DNA from: Devosia ginsengisoli
GTDB taxonomy: Bacteria; Pseudomonadota; Alphaproteobacteria; Rhizobiales; Devosiaceae
NCBI RefSeq assembly: GCF_007859655.1
Contig: NZ_CP042304.1
Span: 310,001-374,000, forward strand
DNA length: 64,000 nt
Direction: 5' to 3'
The notes under the pieces are model-generated. The model was given only the letters and a program-made list of their open reading frames with translations. It ran no database searches and was not told the DNA's origin. The position numbers and the translations under genes are program-made. Numbering within the stretch: the first letter of the stretch is position 1; each line of letters begins with the position of its first letter. This document shows positions 27,289-35,592 of this stretch, one piece after another.

Positions 27289-27693
27289 TTGGGCATTGAG
27301 CGGGCAAGGGAATTGCGCAAGCGGATGCCGGCGCCGGAAGCTAGGCTCTGGAACGCATTGCGCGAACTACGCCCACTTGGCTTTCATTTTCGCCGGCAGG
27401 TTCCCCTGGGGCGGTATTATGCCGACTTCGCCTGCCATGCGCGCCGGCTGGTGGTTGAGGTCGATGGCGATACGCATGGGACTGACGCGGCGGTGAGCCA
27501 TGATGCCCACCGCGACCGATTCATTGCTTCGCAGGGCTATCGCGTCATTCGCATCGGCAATGGCGACGTCATGGGCAATCTCGATGGCGTCCTGACAACA
27601 ATTCTTTCAGCGCTCAACCAACCCCCACCCTCATTCCCTCCCCACAAGGGGGAGGGAAGCCTGGCCGGTGGGTCGGAAGATATTACGTCATGA
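27277..27693 (+). CDS. DUF559 (Vsr/PD-(D/E)XK-like) protein nested in the rhamnose operon
   Basis: About 138 residues from GTG 27277 (TTG 27289 also fits). The core reads ARELRKRMPAPEARLWNALR, then PLGRYYADFACHARRLVVEV with DGDTH and YRVIRIGNGDVMGNLDGV: the DUF559 pattern of a Vsr-like endonuclease fold, with candidate catalytic Asp of YADF and EVDGDTH. The start lies within a family A repeat whose GGGGAGGGA acts as ribosome site, and the C-terminus (PPPSFPPHKGEG) is translated from another copy. Its TGA overlaps the rhaQ ATG, so it keeps translation coupled. It is foreign to rhamnose metabolism and looks inserted together with the repeats. Confidence 0.85.
   Translation: MGGGLGIERARELRKRMPAPEARLWNALRELRPLGFHFRRQVPLGRYYADFACHARRLVVEVDGDTHGTDAAVSHDAHRDRFIASQGYRVIRIGNGDVMGNLDGVLTTILSALNQPPPSFPPHKGEGSLAGGSEDITS
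27622..27662. repeat. Family A repeat on the right of the DUF559 gene
   Basis: CCCCCACCCTCATTCCCTCC followed by CCACAAGGGGGAGGGAAG, in the same orientation as the copy at 27138 and inverted relative to that at 27250. It is translated as the C-terminus of the DUF559 protein. Confidence 0.88.
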
Positions 27694-28685
27694 CCGACAC
27701 CTCCCTCCACCGCAGTCTCCCCGACCGGCTCGACAAGCCGCTAAAATCGGCCGTCCTGAGCTGGGAGAGCCTGCTTGTGCTGGTGGCATTGGGGATTTTC
27801 ATTCTCAATTCCTTCGCTTCGCCCTATTTCCTCAATGCCTGGAGCCTCTCCGATCTCACCTTCAACTTCACCGAGAAGGCACTGATCGCGCTGGCCATGG
27901 CGCTGCTGATCATTTCGGGGGAGATCGACCTGTCGGTGGCGGCGATCATCGCGCTGGCGTCCACAATGATGGGGTTGGCGCTGCAATATGGGGCGGATAC
28001 GCCGGTGCTGGTGGCGGTGGGCGTAGGCGTGGGTATTGCCTGCGGGGCGTTCAACGGGTTCCTGGTGACGGGGCTGAAGCTGCCATCCATCGTGGTGACT
28101 ATCGGCACGATGAGCCTGTTTCGCGGCATTGCCTTCATCATCCTGGGGGACCAGAGCTTCAAGGGCTATCCCAAGAGCTTTTCCTGGTTCGGGCAGGGTT
28201 ATGTCTGGTGGGTGATCTCGTTCGAGCTGGTGCTGTTTCTGGTCTGCGCCGTGATCTATTGGGTGCTGCTGCACCGCACTAATTTCGGGCGGCGCATCTT
28301 CGCTATCGGGAATAACGATGTGGCGGCGCGGTTTTCCGGGGTGCGGGTGGAGCGGATCAAGTTCATCCTGTTCTGCCTGACCGGGCTGATGAGCGGCATG
28401 GCCGCCGTGCTGCTGACGGCGCGGTTGGGGTCGACGCGGCCGTCGATTGCCGAGGGGTTCGAACTGGAGGCCATTACCATGGTGGTGCTGGGCGGGGTGT
28501 CGATCCTGGGCGGGGCAGGGTCCATTCTCGGCGTGGTGCTGGCGGCCCTGATCGTCGGGCTGGTGACGTTCGGGCTGGGGCTGCTCAATGTGCCGGGGAT
28601 CGTGATGACCATTTTCACCGGCTCGCTGCTGATCGTGGTGATCGCGCTGCCGATCCTGTTCCGCATGTGGAGGCAAAGGGCATGA
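27690..28685 (+). CDS. rhaQ: Rhamnose ABC transporter permease
   Basis: A 331-residue CUT2-class permease, paralogous to RhaP. It shows [20 protein letters not shown] (the G-E/S-IDLSV motif), [20 protein letters not shown] and [20 protein letters not shown] as the coupling region. About nine membrane helices. It begins within the stop of the DUF559 gene (ATGA) and overlaps rhaU at its end in the same way, so it depends on translation coming through from upstream. Confidence 0.92.
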   Translation: MTDTSLHRSLPDRLDKPLKSAVLSWESLLVLVALGIFILNSFASPYFLNAWSLSDLTFNFTEKALIALAMALLIISGEIDLSVAAIIALASTMMGLALQYGADTPVLVAVGVGVGIACGAFNGFLVTGLKLPSIVVTIGTMSLFRGIAFIILGDQSFKGYPKSFSWFGQGYVWWVISFELVLFLVCAVIYWVLLHRTNFGRRIFAIGNNDVAARFSGVRVERIKFILFCLTGLMSGMAAVLLTARLGSTRPSIAEGFELEAITMVVLGGVSILGGAGSILGVVLAALIVGLVTFGLGLLNVPGIVMTIFTGSLLIVVIALPILFRMWRQRA

Positions 28686-29014
28686 TCGAGGATGGCGGCT
28701 ACGAGAAACACGCCTTCAAGATGCAGCTCAATCCCGGCATGGCGGAAGAATATCGCAAGCGCCATGACGCGATTTTCCCCGAACTGGTGGACCTGCTGCA
28801 TGAAGCGGGGGTGAAGGACTATTCGATCCATCTGGACGAAGAGACGGGCATTCTGTTCGGCGTGCTGTGGCGGCGCAAGGACCACACGATGGACGATCTG
28901 CCCAACACCGAGGTCATGCAGCGCTGGTGGGCGCATATGGCCGATGTGATGGCGACCAACGCGAAGAACGAGCCGGTCTCCACGGACCTCGTGCCGATGT
29001 TCTGGATGAAGTGA
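28682..29014 (+). CDS. rhaU: L-rhamnose mutarotase
   Basis: A 110-residue dimeric ferredoxin-like enzyme that interconverts alpha- and beta-L-rhamnopyranose, feeding the isomerase. Family features: an N-terminal [20 protein letters not shown] with the catalytic His, [20 protein letters not shown], and the C-terminal [20 protein letters not shown]. Start at 28682 overlaps rhaQ. In the rhizobial operon the next gene would be the kinase rhaK; here the operon ends and a convergent DUF3422 gene follows five bases later. Confidence 0.92.
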   Translation: MIEDGGYEKHAFKMQLNPGMAEEYRKRHDAIFPELVDLLHEAGVKDYSIHLDEETGILFGVLWRRKDHTMDDLPNTEVMQRWWAHMADVMATNAKNEPVSTDLVPMFWMK

Positions 29015-29018
29015 CGGT

Positions 29019-30278
29019 TCAGCTCTTGGTAGGGAAATGCGCGTTGCGGATGTAGCGCACCATCAGCCACACGCCGAGCAGCACGAAGGGTACCGCGGCG
29101 GACAGGGTCAGCGTCTTGGGCAGGTGCAGTTCCTCAAGCGGGCCGGCGAGGAAATAGCTCAGTATGCCCAGCAGGTAATAGCTGATGGCGATGGTCGAGA
29201 GGCCCTCGACCGTGCGCTGCAGGCGGAACTGGCTGACCGCCGTCTGGGCGATCGTGTCGAGTACGGTCGAATTCTGCACCTGCATGTCGAGGCTGATGCG
29301 GACATTGAGCATGGCGGTGGCGCGCTCGATCTTCTGGGCCAGCACGTTGAGGCGCTTTTCCATGGCCGAGCAGGTGGCCAGGCCCGGATCGACGCGGTTG
29401 CCGACGCCGTGGCTGAGGCTGGAGCCCAGCCCGGTGGGCGTCTCGCGCAGGCCGGCGAGCCGGGCGCGCAGGATGTCGCCATAGGCATGGCTCGCCGCGA
29501 AGCGATAGCCCAGCCGCTCGGAAAACTGCCCGGAGCGGACCGATAGGGCATGGAGGGTCGCCAGGGCGGCTTTGACCGCTTCGAGGCTCTCGGCATCGGA
29601 GAGGGATTCGACCAGTTCCCCCAATTCGATTTCGGCGGCGCGCAGAGCCGGCGACAGCTCGCGGGCCAAGGGTAGGCCGAGCAGGGCCATGATGCGGTAG
29701 GTTTCCACCTCCAGCAGGCGCCTCGTCAGGATGGAGCGGCGCAGGGCGCTGAGCTGGCCCCCGGCGAATTCGTAGCGGATGAACTTGTCCGCATCGGGCA
29801 CGAAATCGGTCATCACCTGGGCGGTGCCATTGTCGATATTGGTCAGGCACAGGCTGGCCTGCGAAAATCCGGCCAAGAGGCGTTCGGGCAGCGTGTCGTC
29901 GCCGGTGACGTCGATGCGCACGGCGCCGATAAGGAAGCTGTCCGCCAGGATATCGATGCCGATGCCATCGGGGAAATTGGTCTTGTCGGTCAGGGCGCTG
30001 CGCCAGGTGACGGTGACGAATTCGGTATGGAATTCCCAGGTGATGTGGCGGCTGCCGATATCGAAACTGTGCTGGCGGTCGGACGGCACGGCGACGCCGG
30101 CCGCAGCGCAGAACGCGGTGAAGTTCTCGAACACCCGGGTCATGGCGCCGGCTTCGGACGGCATGACGAAGATCAGGCGGCGGATGCGCGCCGGCCCGTC
30201 CACGATTTCCACCGGCCTGGCATGGACTTCATCCATGATCGCGCGGCGATAGGGATGGTCGATAAGAGCTTCGGTCAC
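29019..30278 (-). CDS. DUF3422 family membrane-anchored protein
   Basis: A 419-residue protein of the DUF3422 family. The GTG at 30278 (VTEALIDHPYRR) follows AGGA at the right distance; a TTG at 30305 would add nine residues. The N-terminal half has HARPVEIVDGPARIRRLIFV and HITWEFHTEFVTVTW; the middle is mostly helical; two hydrophobic segments near the C-terminus (YYLLGILSYFLAG and LSAAVPFVLLGVWLMVRYI) anchor it in the inner membrane with the bulk in the cytosol. The function is unknown. It is transcribed alone and converges with the rha operon. Confidence 0.85.
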   Translation of the reverse strand: MTEALIDHPYRRAIMDEVHARPVEIVDGPARIRRLIFVMPSEAGAMTRVFENFTAFCAAAGVAVPSDRQHSFDIGSRHITWEFHTEFVTVTWRSALTDKTNFPDGIGIDILADSFLIGAVRIDVTGDDTLPERLLAGFSQASLCLTNIDNGTAQVMTDFVPDADKFIRYEFAGGQLSALRRSILTRRLLEVETYRIMALLGLPLARELSPALRAAEIELGELVESLSDAESLEAVKAALATLHALSVRSGQFSERLGYRFAASHAYGDILRARLAGLRETPTGLGSSLSHGVGNRVDPGLATCSAMEKRLNVLAQKIERATAMLNVRISLDMQVQNSTVLDTIAQTAVSQFRLQRTVEGLSTIAISYYLLGILSYFLAGPLEELHLPKTLTLSAAVPFVLLGVWLMVRYIRNAHFPTKS

Positions 30279-30381
30279 GGATAGTCCTGAATCTGGTATC
30301 GCCAATCAGCGCGCAAAGCCGGCCGGTCGGCAATGCGACATTCGGCCAGACCGGGCCGATAGGGCAGTTATGTCGCAGGGC

Positions 30382-31506
30382 TCAGCGCTCCATCGCGGCA
30401 ATCAGGCTTCGGCCCAGCGCTTCGCCGCTGCCCCTCGGCCAGCAGAGCCAGAAATTCATGTCGTAGCGCGGCCCGAGCGGCAGTTGCCGCAGGTCACCGC
30501 GGATGCGGGCGACCGAGGCTTGTGGCAGGACCGAGACGAAGCCGTGATGCAGGACCAGATTGAGGATGACCGGGATTGAGTCGATCTCGATCAGCCGGAT
30601 AGCGCTGCGTTCGGCCTCGCCGAGATGATCGTCGAGAATGGTATTGATGCGCTGGCGCAGGCCGCTGCGGGCGCTGGGCACAGCCAGCGGCGCAGCGAGC
30701 AGGGCATCGGCAATGCCGTCGCGGCCCTCGGGCACGCCGACCACCGCCAGAGGTGTGCGGCCGACCACCTCGCCATCGAGATCGGCCGGCAGGTGCTCGG
30801 TATCGAGAAAGGCGACGTCGAACAGGCCCGACTTGAGGCCGGCCATGAGATCCTCGGCGGTGGTGGAGCTGAGGAAGAGCGGCGCGCGCGGGCGCTCGGC
30901 CAGCCAGCGGGCGGTCAGATTGGCGAGGAGACGCGCGATCTCGCTTTCATAGCCTAGAGGAATCACCGAGCCGAGCCGGGCCGTGGCGGCGCTCTTGCGG
31001 AAACGGTCTTCCGAAGCGCGGGAGAGGCGATGCCAGGCGGCGAGCAGGCGTTCGGCCGCGGCGGCGATGCGGGCGCCCTCTGATGTGACGATGGAGCCGC
31101 CACTGCCGCGTTGCAGCAGGGGCGCGCCCAGGGCGGCTTCGAGCTGGGCGATCTGGCGGGTGAGCTGGGGCTGGCCGAGATTGAGGCTGCGGGCGGCGCG
31201 GCGGATGCTGCCCTGACTGGCCACCTGGATGAAGCGGCTGAGCGCTTCGAGCTTGGTGGCGTGGCGGGGCGAAATGCTGCGGGCCAGATCGGCCGCCGCC
31301 GCGATATCGGGTTCGAGCCTGATCGCTTCGAGGCTGACGACGAGCCCGGACCCGGCGCGTTCGACCAGCCGAACCGAGACTTCCGCCTCGAACCGCGCTA
31401 TAGATGCGGCAATGGTAGAGGCGGGGCGGCCCAGGGCGCGGGCAGTGGCGCGGATGCTGCGGGTGTGCAGCACGCTATGCATGGCGATGAGGCTAGCCGT
31501 ATCCAT
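30382..31506 (-). CDS. LysR-family regulator with two N-terminal HTH domains
   Basis: A 374-residue protein starting at 31506 (MDTASLIAMHSVLHTRSIRA). A first LysR-like winged helix occupies about residues 7-60 (IRATARALGRPASTIAASIA), and a second, canonical one follows at about 86-146 (LEALSRFIQVASQGSIRRAA, RSLNLGQPQLTRQIAQLEAA). The effector domain (about 170-374) reads LGSVIPLGYESEIARLLANL onward. Ordinary LysR proteins have one HTH and about 300 residues. It is divergent from the lyase at 31610, with a 12-base palindrome between, so it should control the 31610-43140 genes; the effector may be the imported substrate or an early intermediate. Confidence 0.85.
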   Translation of the reverse strand: MDTASLIAMHSVLHTRSIRATARALGRPASTIAASIARFEAEVSVRLVERAGSGLVVSLEAIRLEPDIAAAADLARSISPRHATKLEALSRFIQVASQGSIRRAARSLNLGQPQLTRQIAQLEAALGAPLLQRGSGGSIVTSEGARIAAAAERLLAAWHRLSRASEDRFRKSAATARLGSVIPLGYESEIARLLANLTARWLAERPRAPLFLSSTTAEDLMAGLKSGLFDVAFLDTEHLPADLDGEVVGRTPLAVVGVPEGRDGIADALLAAPLAVPSARSGLRQRINTILDDHLGEAERSAIRLIEIDSIPVILNLVLHHGFVSVLPQASVARIRGDLRQLPLGPRYDMNFWLCWPRGSGEALGRSLIAAMER

Positions 31507-31567
31507 TGCCCACCATTGCAGCAGGCCGGATGGATGCACAGAAAAACCGCATAGCCTGTTCAGTATT

Positions 31568-31579
31568 TGGGATATCCCA
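31568..31579. promoter_or_regulatory. Palindrome in the regulator/lyase divergent region
   Basis: TGGGATATCCCA is a perfect 12-base palindrome, 31 bases before the lyase ATG and 62 before the LysR ATG. It is a candidate operator. GGATATCCCA also occurs just before mmsA (about 16877-16886), beside another LysR gene, which weakens any claim of specificity. Confidence 0.45.
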
Positions 31580-31609
31580 TGTTTCAAATCTATCCAATAG
31601 CGTGAGGGC

Positions 31610-33169
31610 ATGAACCAACAGGCTCCCACCTTGCATGCAGCGCCCATTACCCTCGACGGCAAGCCGCTGAGCTTTGCCGACATGGTGCGGATCGGCTCGC
31701 GGCGCGTGCCGCTGGCCGCCGACGAGGGCGCGATGCGCCGGGTGGCCGAGGCGCGCAAGGTGGTGGAACAGACCATTGCCAACCACCAGCCGGTCTATGG
31801 CTCGACCACCGGCGTGGGCGCCATGAAGGATGTGGAGTGGACGGACGACCAGCTCGACGCCTTCAATATGGGGCTGGTGCGGGCGCACCATTTCGGCACC
31901 GGCGAGGCCTTTTCCAGCGAGACCGTGCGCGTGGCCATGGCCATCAGGGTCAATATGGCGCTGACCGGGCGGGTGGGCTGCACCACGGACCTGGTGGAGG
32001 CCTATCTGTCGCTGCTGTCGGCCGATGTGGTGCCGGTGGTGCGGCGCACCGGCTCGATCGGCTGCGCCGATATCGGGCTGATGGGGCAGATTGGCGCCGT
32101 GTTGACCGGGGCCGGCGAAGCCATGTTCGACAGCCGCCGCCTGCCGGCCGGCGATGCATTGGCCGCAGCGGGGCTGAAGCCCTTCCGGCTGGCGCCGCGC
32201 GATAGCCTGGCCTCGATTTCGACCAATGCGGTGGGCTATGCCGCCGCCGCCAATGCCATCCGCGAGGCGGCCGGCACGGTGCGCGTCATGCTGGCGACGG
32301 GGCTGACCACGGCCGGAGCGCTGGGCGCCTCGCGCGATCCGTGGAAGGCGGTGGCCCATGTGGGCACCGAGCGCGAAGCCGGCGTCGGCGCCTGGCTCTA
32401 TTTCAACGCCATGGGCTGGGACTGGCCCGACGCGACGCATATCCAGGATCCGCTGAGCCTGCGCATGATGAGCCAGGTGTTCGCCACCGGTTTCGAGACG
32501 CTGGTGGCGGCGGGCAAGATATTGCTGGCGGCGACCGGGCGGACCGACGACAATCCCGTGGTTGCCGGCGGGCAGGTACTGACCTCGGGCGGTTCGCTGC
32601 CGCTCGATGTCACGGTGTTTTTGCAGACGGCGCAACTGGGGCTGGCCCATATCGCGCGCAATTCGTTCAATCGCTGCGTGCTGCTGGGCAATGGCGGGCG
32701 GCGGGGACTGCCGGTCAATCTCGTGCCGCCAGGGGCGATTGCCACCGGCTTCGGACCGATCATCAAGCTGGCCGGGGAGCTGTTTGCCCGCGTGCTGACC
32801 ATGACCAATGCCATCTCGCCCATGTCCATGGTGGTGGCCGGGGGCATCGAGGACGAGGCGGCTTTCCTGCCGCTGGTGGTGGAGCGGCTGGAGCGCCAGG
32901 TGCTGGCTTTGCGGCGCCTGGCGGCGCTTGAGGGGATCCTCGCGGCGCAGGCCATGGACATATCGGGCGATGCCCCCGGCAATGTGCCCGGCATCATCTA
33001 TGCGCTGGTGCGGCGCCATGCTGACACATACTGGCAGGACCGCCCGCTATCGGCGGAAGTGGAAGCTGTCGAACAGGCTCTCGCCTCCGATGGCCTGATG
33101 AACGAACTAATTTCCCATTCAACGATTATGGAGTTGGACGAGTTTTTCGCGCTAGGCCCGGTTGCCTAG
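31610..33169 (+). CDS. Aromatic amino acid lyase-like enzyme lacking the MIO triad; probable ergothionase
   Basis: A 519-residue member of the histidine/phenylalanine ammonia-lyase superfamily. Tyr63 (VYGSTTGVGAM) matches the catalytic loop Tyr, and QDPLSLRMMSQV and TDDNPVV mark the fold. Where true ammonia-lyases have GSxGASGDLAP, the Ala-Ser-Gly that cyclises into the MIO cofactor, this protein has GSIGCADIGLMG (residues 148-159), so it cannot form MIO; the Tyr of QDPYSLR is Leu. Ergothionase, which eliminates trimethylamine from ergothioneine to give thiourocanate, is to my knowledge a MIO-free member of this superfamily, and the downstream genes encode the rest of that pathway. A classical HutH role is therefore unlikely. 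Confidence 0.8.
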   Translation: MNQQAPTLHAAPITLDGKPLSFADMVRIGSRRVPLAADEGAMRRVAEARKVVEQTIANHQPVYGSTTGVGAMKDVEWTDDQLDAFNMGLVRAHHFGTGEAFSSETVRVAMAIRVNMALTGRVGCTTDLVEAYLSLLSADVVPVVRRTGSIGCADIGLMGQIGAVLTGAGEAMFDSRRLPAGDALAAAGLKPFRLAPRDSLASISTNAVGYAAAANAIREAAGTVRVMLATGLTTAGALGASRDPWKAVAHVGTEREAGVGAWLYFNAMGWDWPDATHIQDPLSLRMMSQVFATGFETLVAAGKILLAATGRTDDNPVVAGGQVLTSGGSLPLDVTVFLQTAQLGLAHIARNSFNRCVLLGNGGRRGLPVNLVPPGAIATGFGPIIKLAGELFARVLTMTNAISPMSMVVAGGIEDEAAFLPLVVERLERQVLALRRLAALEGILAAQAMDISGDAPGNVPGIIYALVRRHADTYWQDRPLSAEVEAVEQALASDGLMNELISHSTIMELDEFFALGPVA

Positions 33170-33211
33170 CATCTGGAGCCTCGCCCAATTTCGCCAAAGG
33201 GTTACGTTAGG

Positions 33212-33258
33212 GGCATGATCCGGAAAAGGGACTACCGGTTTTCCGACCAGATCATGCC
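33212..33258. repeat. Rhizobial intergenic palindrome
   Basis: GGCATGAT (33212-33219) and ATCATGCC (33251-33258) bracket an inner dyad CCGGAAAA...TTTTCCG. This element, centred on CCGGAAAAG...ACCGGTTTTCCG, recurs in many Rhizobiales genomes. It lies between the lyase and binding-protein genes, 47 bases before the latter. Confidence 0.85.
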
Positions 33259-33304
33259 AGACAGGGACAGCCGGGTTTGGAGCCCGGAGAAAACGGAGAA
33301 ACCA

Positions 33305-34216
33305 ATGCGCCTCACTTCCACGCTGCTGACCGCCGTTGCTGCGCTCGCCATTTCGATGACCGCTGCGAACGCTCAGGTGGTCGTCTCCTCCAAGATCGAC
33401 ACCGAGGGTGGTGTTCTCGGCAACATCATCAAACAGGTGCTTGAATCCAACGACATTCCGGTCGAGGACCGCATCCAGCTGGGCGGCACGCCCATCGTGC
33501 GCGAAGCCATCACCGCGGGCGAAATCGACATCTATCCGGAATATACCGGCAATGCCGCCTTCTTCTTCGAGAAGGCCGATGACCCGCTGTGGAACAATGC
33601 TGAATCGGCCTATGCCGAAGCGGCCAAGCTGGACTTCGAGGCCAACAAGATCGTCTGGCTGACCCCGTCGCCGGCCAACAATACCTGGGCCGTCGCTATC
33701 CGCAACGACGTGGCCGAGGCCAACAGCCTCAATACGTTCAGCGAATTCGGCGCCTGGGTTGCCGGTGGTGGCGAGGTGAAGCTCGCGGCTTCGGCCGAGT
33801 TCGTGAACTCGCCGGCGGCTTTGCCCAAGTTCCAGGAAGTCTATGGCTTCACGCTCTCGCCCGACCAGCTCGTGACCCTCAGTGGTGGCGATACGGCCGC
33901 GACGATTGCCGCGGCGGCCCAGCAGACCAACGGCGTCAACGCCGCCATGGTCTATGGCACCGATGGCGGTATCGCGCCTTCAGGCCTCAAGGTGCTCGAG
34001 GACGACAAGGGCGTGCAGCCGGTCTACCAGCCCGCGCCCATCATCCGCGAGGAAGTGCTGGCGGAATATCCGCAGATCGAGGAACTGCTGAAGCCGGTGT
34101 TTGAAGGTCTGACGCTGGAAGTGCTGCAGGAACTCAATGGCCGGGTGCAGGTGGGTGGCGAAGCCGCGGCTGCCGTGGCGACGGACTATCTGACCCAGGG
34201 TGGGTTTCTGGAGTAG
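33305..34216 (+). CDS. OsmF/YehZ-type (OpuAC) periplasmic betaine-binding protein
   Basis: A 303-residue exported protein. Start at 33305 gives a 24-residue signal peptide (ending MTAANA-Q). The mature protein is an OpuAC/OsmF-class solute receptor: VVVSSKIDTEGGVLGNIIKQ at the N-terminus, LGGTPIVREAITAGEIDIYP with EYTGNA (the GEID.YPEYTG hallmark), and NGVNAAMVYGTDGGI. This class binds quaternary amines such as glycine betaine and choline, and includes the receptor domain of the ergothioneine importer EgtU. With the lyase upstream and the importer genes downstream, a betaine of histidine (ergothioneine or its S-methyl form) is the likely ligand. Confidence 0.85.
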   Translation: MRLTSTLLTAVAALAISMTAANAQVVVSSKIDTEGGVLGNIIKQVLESNDIPVEDRIQLGGTPIVREAITAGEIDIYPEYTGNAAFFFEKADDPLWNNAESAYAEAAKLDFEANKIVWLTPSPANNTWAVAIRNDVAEANSLNTFSEFGAWVAGGGEVKLAASAEFVNSPAALPKFQEVYGFTLSPDQLVTLSGGDTAATIAAAAQQTNGVNAAMVYGTDGGIAPSGLKVLEDDKGVQPVYQPAPIIREEVLAEYPQIEELLKPVFEGLTLEVLQELNGRVQVGGEAAAAVATDYLTQGGFLE

Positions 34217-34240
34217 GTGAATGGGGTGGGGGGCTCCATA

Positions 34241-34368
34241 CCCCCACCCCCTCCCCTCCCCACAAGGGGGAGGGAAGCCTGTCCGGCGCGCTTGAGGACA
34301 TTGTGCCCATTGCGCGTCGCCCCATCGTCTCCCTCCCCCTTGTGGGGAGGGATCAAGGGTGGGGGTGA
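34241..34368. repeat. Family A palindromic repeat pair
   Basis: CCCCCACCCCCTCCCCTCCC with CACAAGGGGGAGGGA and, after 50 bases, CTCCCTCCCCCTTGTGGGGA with GGGATCAAGGGTGGGGGTGA. It fills the gap between the binding-protein and first permease genes. Confidence 0.88.
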
Positions 34369-34398
34369 GCCTCCGCAAACGCGAAGCCCGGAGCCAGC

Positions 34399-35592
34399 AT
34401 GAGCATCGCCGACACCACAACCATCACATCCCGACCAGCCTGGCTGGCGCTCGACAAGCTGGGCGTGCTGATTGCGCTCATCGCGGCGGCGGGGGCGGCT
34501 TTGCCCTTTGCGCTGTTTCGCGCCAATCGCATCGTGCCGGGCGAGGCGCGGAGCCTGCTCGATGCACTGCCGAGTTTTCCGTCGGGCTTTCTTATCGGTG
34601 TGCTGCTGGTGGGTTTCGCCGTGGCTTTGCTGCGCTTTCCCGCTATCGCCAAGCTGGTGACCGGCTTTGTCGTGCTGGGCTTGCTGTTCGTTTTCATCGG
34701 CTGGTCGGCGACATACCTGACGCCGGAGGGGGACACCTTTGCCCGCGTGTCGCCGGGGGCCGGTTTCTGGCTGCTGGTGTTTGCCTTTGCGCTGCTGGTG
34801 ACCGACGCGCTGACGCGGCTGAAACTCAAGCCGCTGGTGCGGATCGGCATCCTGCTGGTGGTGGCGATTGCCGCGGCCGCCCTGTTGTGGAGCGGGGCGT
34901 GGAACGACCTCTCCATTCTCAAGGAATATGCCAATCGCGCGGCGGCTTTCTGGGCCGAGGCGCGGACGCATCTGGCGCTGGCCTTTGGCTCGGTGGCCAT
35001 TGCGACCGTGGTCGGCATTCCCGTGGGCATCCTCTGCTACAAGGTCAAGCCGCTGCGGGCCGGCGTGCTCAATGTGCTCAATATCGTCCAGACCATTCCG
35101 TCGATTGCCCTGTTCGGCCTGCTCATCGCGCCGCTGGCCTGGGTGGCGGCCAATGTGCCCGGCGCGTCGGCCATCGGCATTTCCGGCATTGGCGTAGCGC
35201 CGGCCATGGTGGCCCTGTTCGCCTATTCGCTGCTGCCCATTGTGTCCAACACGGTGGTTGGGCTGCTCAGCGTGTCTCCATCTGCCGTAGATGCCGCCAA
35301 GGGCATGGGCATGACCGGCACGCAGCGCATGACCGGCGTGGAGCTGCCACTCGCCTTTCCGGTCATCCTCACCGGCATCCGCATCGTGCTGGTGCAGAAT
35401 ATCGGGCTGGCCACCATTGCCGCGCTGATCGGCGGCGGCGGCTTCGGCGTCTTCGTGTTCCAGGGGATCGGGCAGACGGCCATGGACCTGGTGCTGCTCG
35501 GCGCGGTGCCGACGGTGGCCTTGGCTTTCGCCGCCGCCGTGGTGCTGGACGCCGCGGTGGAAATGACATCGCGCGGGGGGCGCAGCGCATGA
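34399..35592 (+). CDS. YehY-type ABC importer permease (long form)
   Basis: A 397-residue permease. The C-terminal half (about 190-397) is a BPD_transp_1 domain with LNIVQTIPSIALFGLLIAPL and the coupling motif AAKGMGMTGTQRMTGVELPL; the N-terminal half adds four or five extra helices, as in E. coli YehY. The order binding protein, long permease, ATPase, short permease is exactly that of yehZYXW. It would form the channel with the second permease at 36521. Its stop overlaps the ATPase start by four bases. Confidence 0.88.
   Translation: MSIADTTTITSRPAWLALDKLGVLIALIAAAGAALPFALFRANRIVPGEARSLLDALPSFPSGFLIGVLLVGFAVALLRFPAIAKLVTGFVVLGLLFVFIGWSATYLTPEGDTFARVSPGAGFWLLVFAFALLVTDALTRLKLKPLVRIGILLVVAIAAAALLWSGAWNDLSILKEYANRAAAFWAEARTHLALAFGSVAIATVVGIPVGILCYKVKPLRAGVLNVLNIVQTIPSIALFGLLIAPLAWVAANVPGASAIGISGIGVAPAMVALFAYSLLPIVSNTVVGLLSVSPSAVDAAKGMGMTGTQRMTGVELPLAFPVILTGIRIVLVQNIGLATIAALIGGGGFGVFVFQGIGQTAMDLVLLGAVPTVALAFAAAVVLDAAVEMTSRGGRSA

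Noticed and set aside
34359..35588. N-terminal 410-codon extension of the ATPase frame at 35589
   Set aside because: It is the alternative frame of the permease gene 34399-35592; the true ATPase start MIEIDDITKS is at the ATGA overlap.
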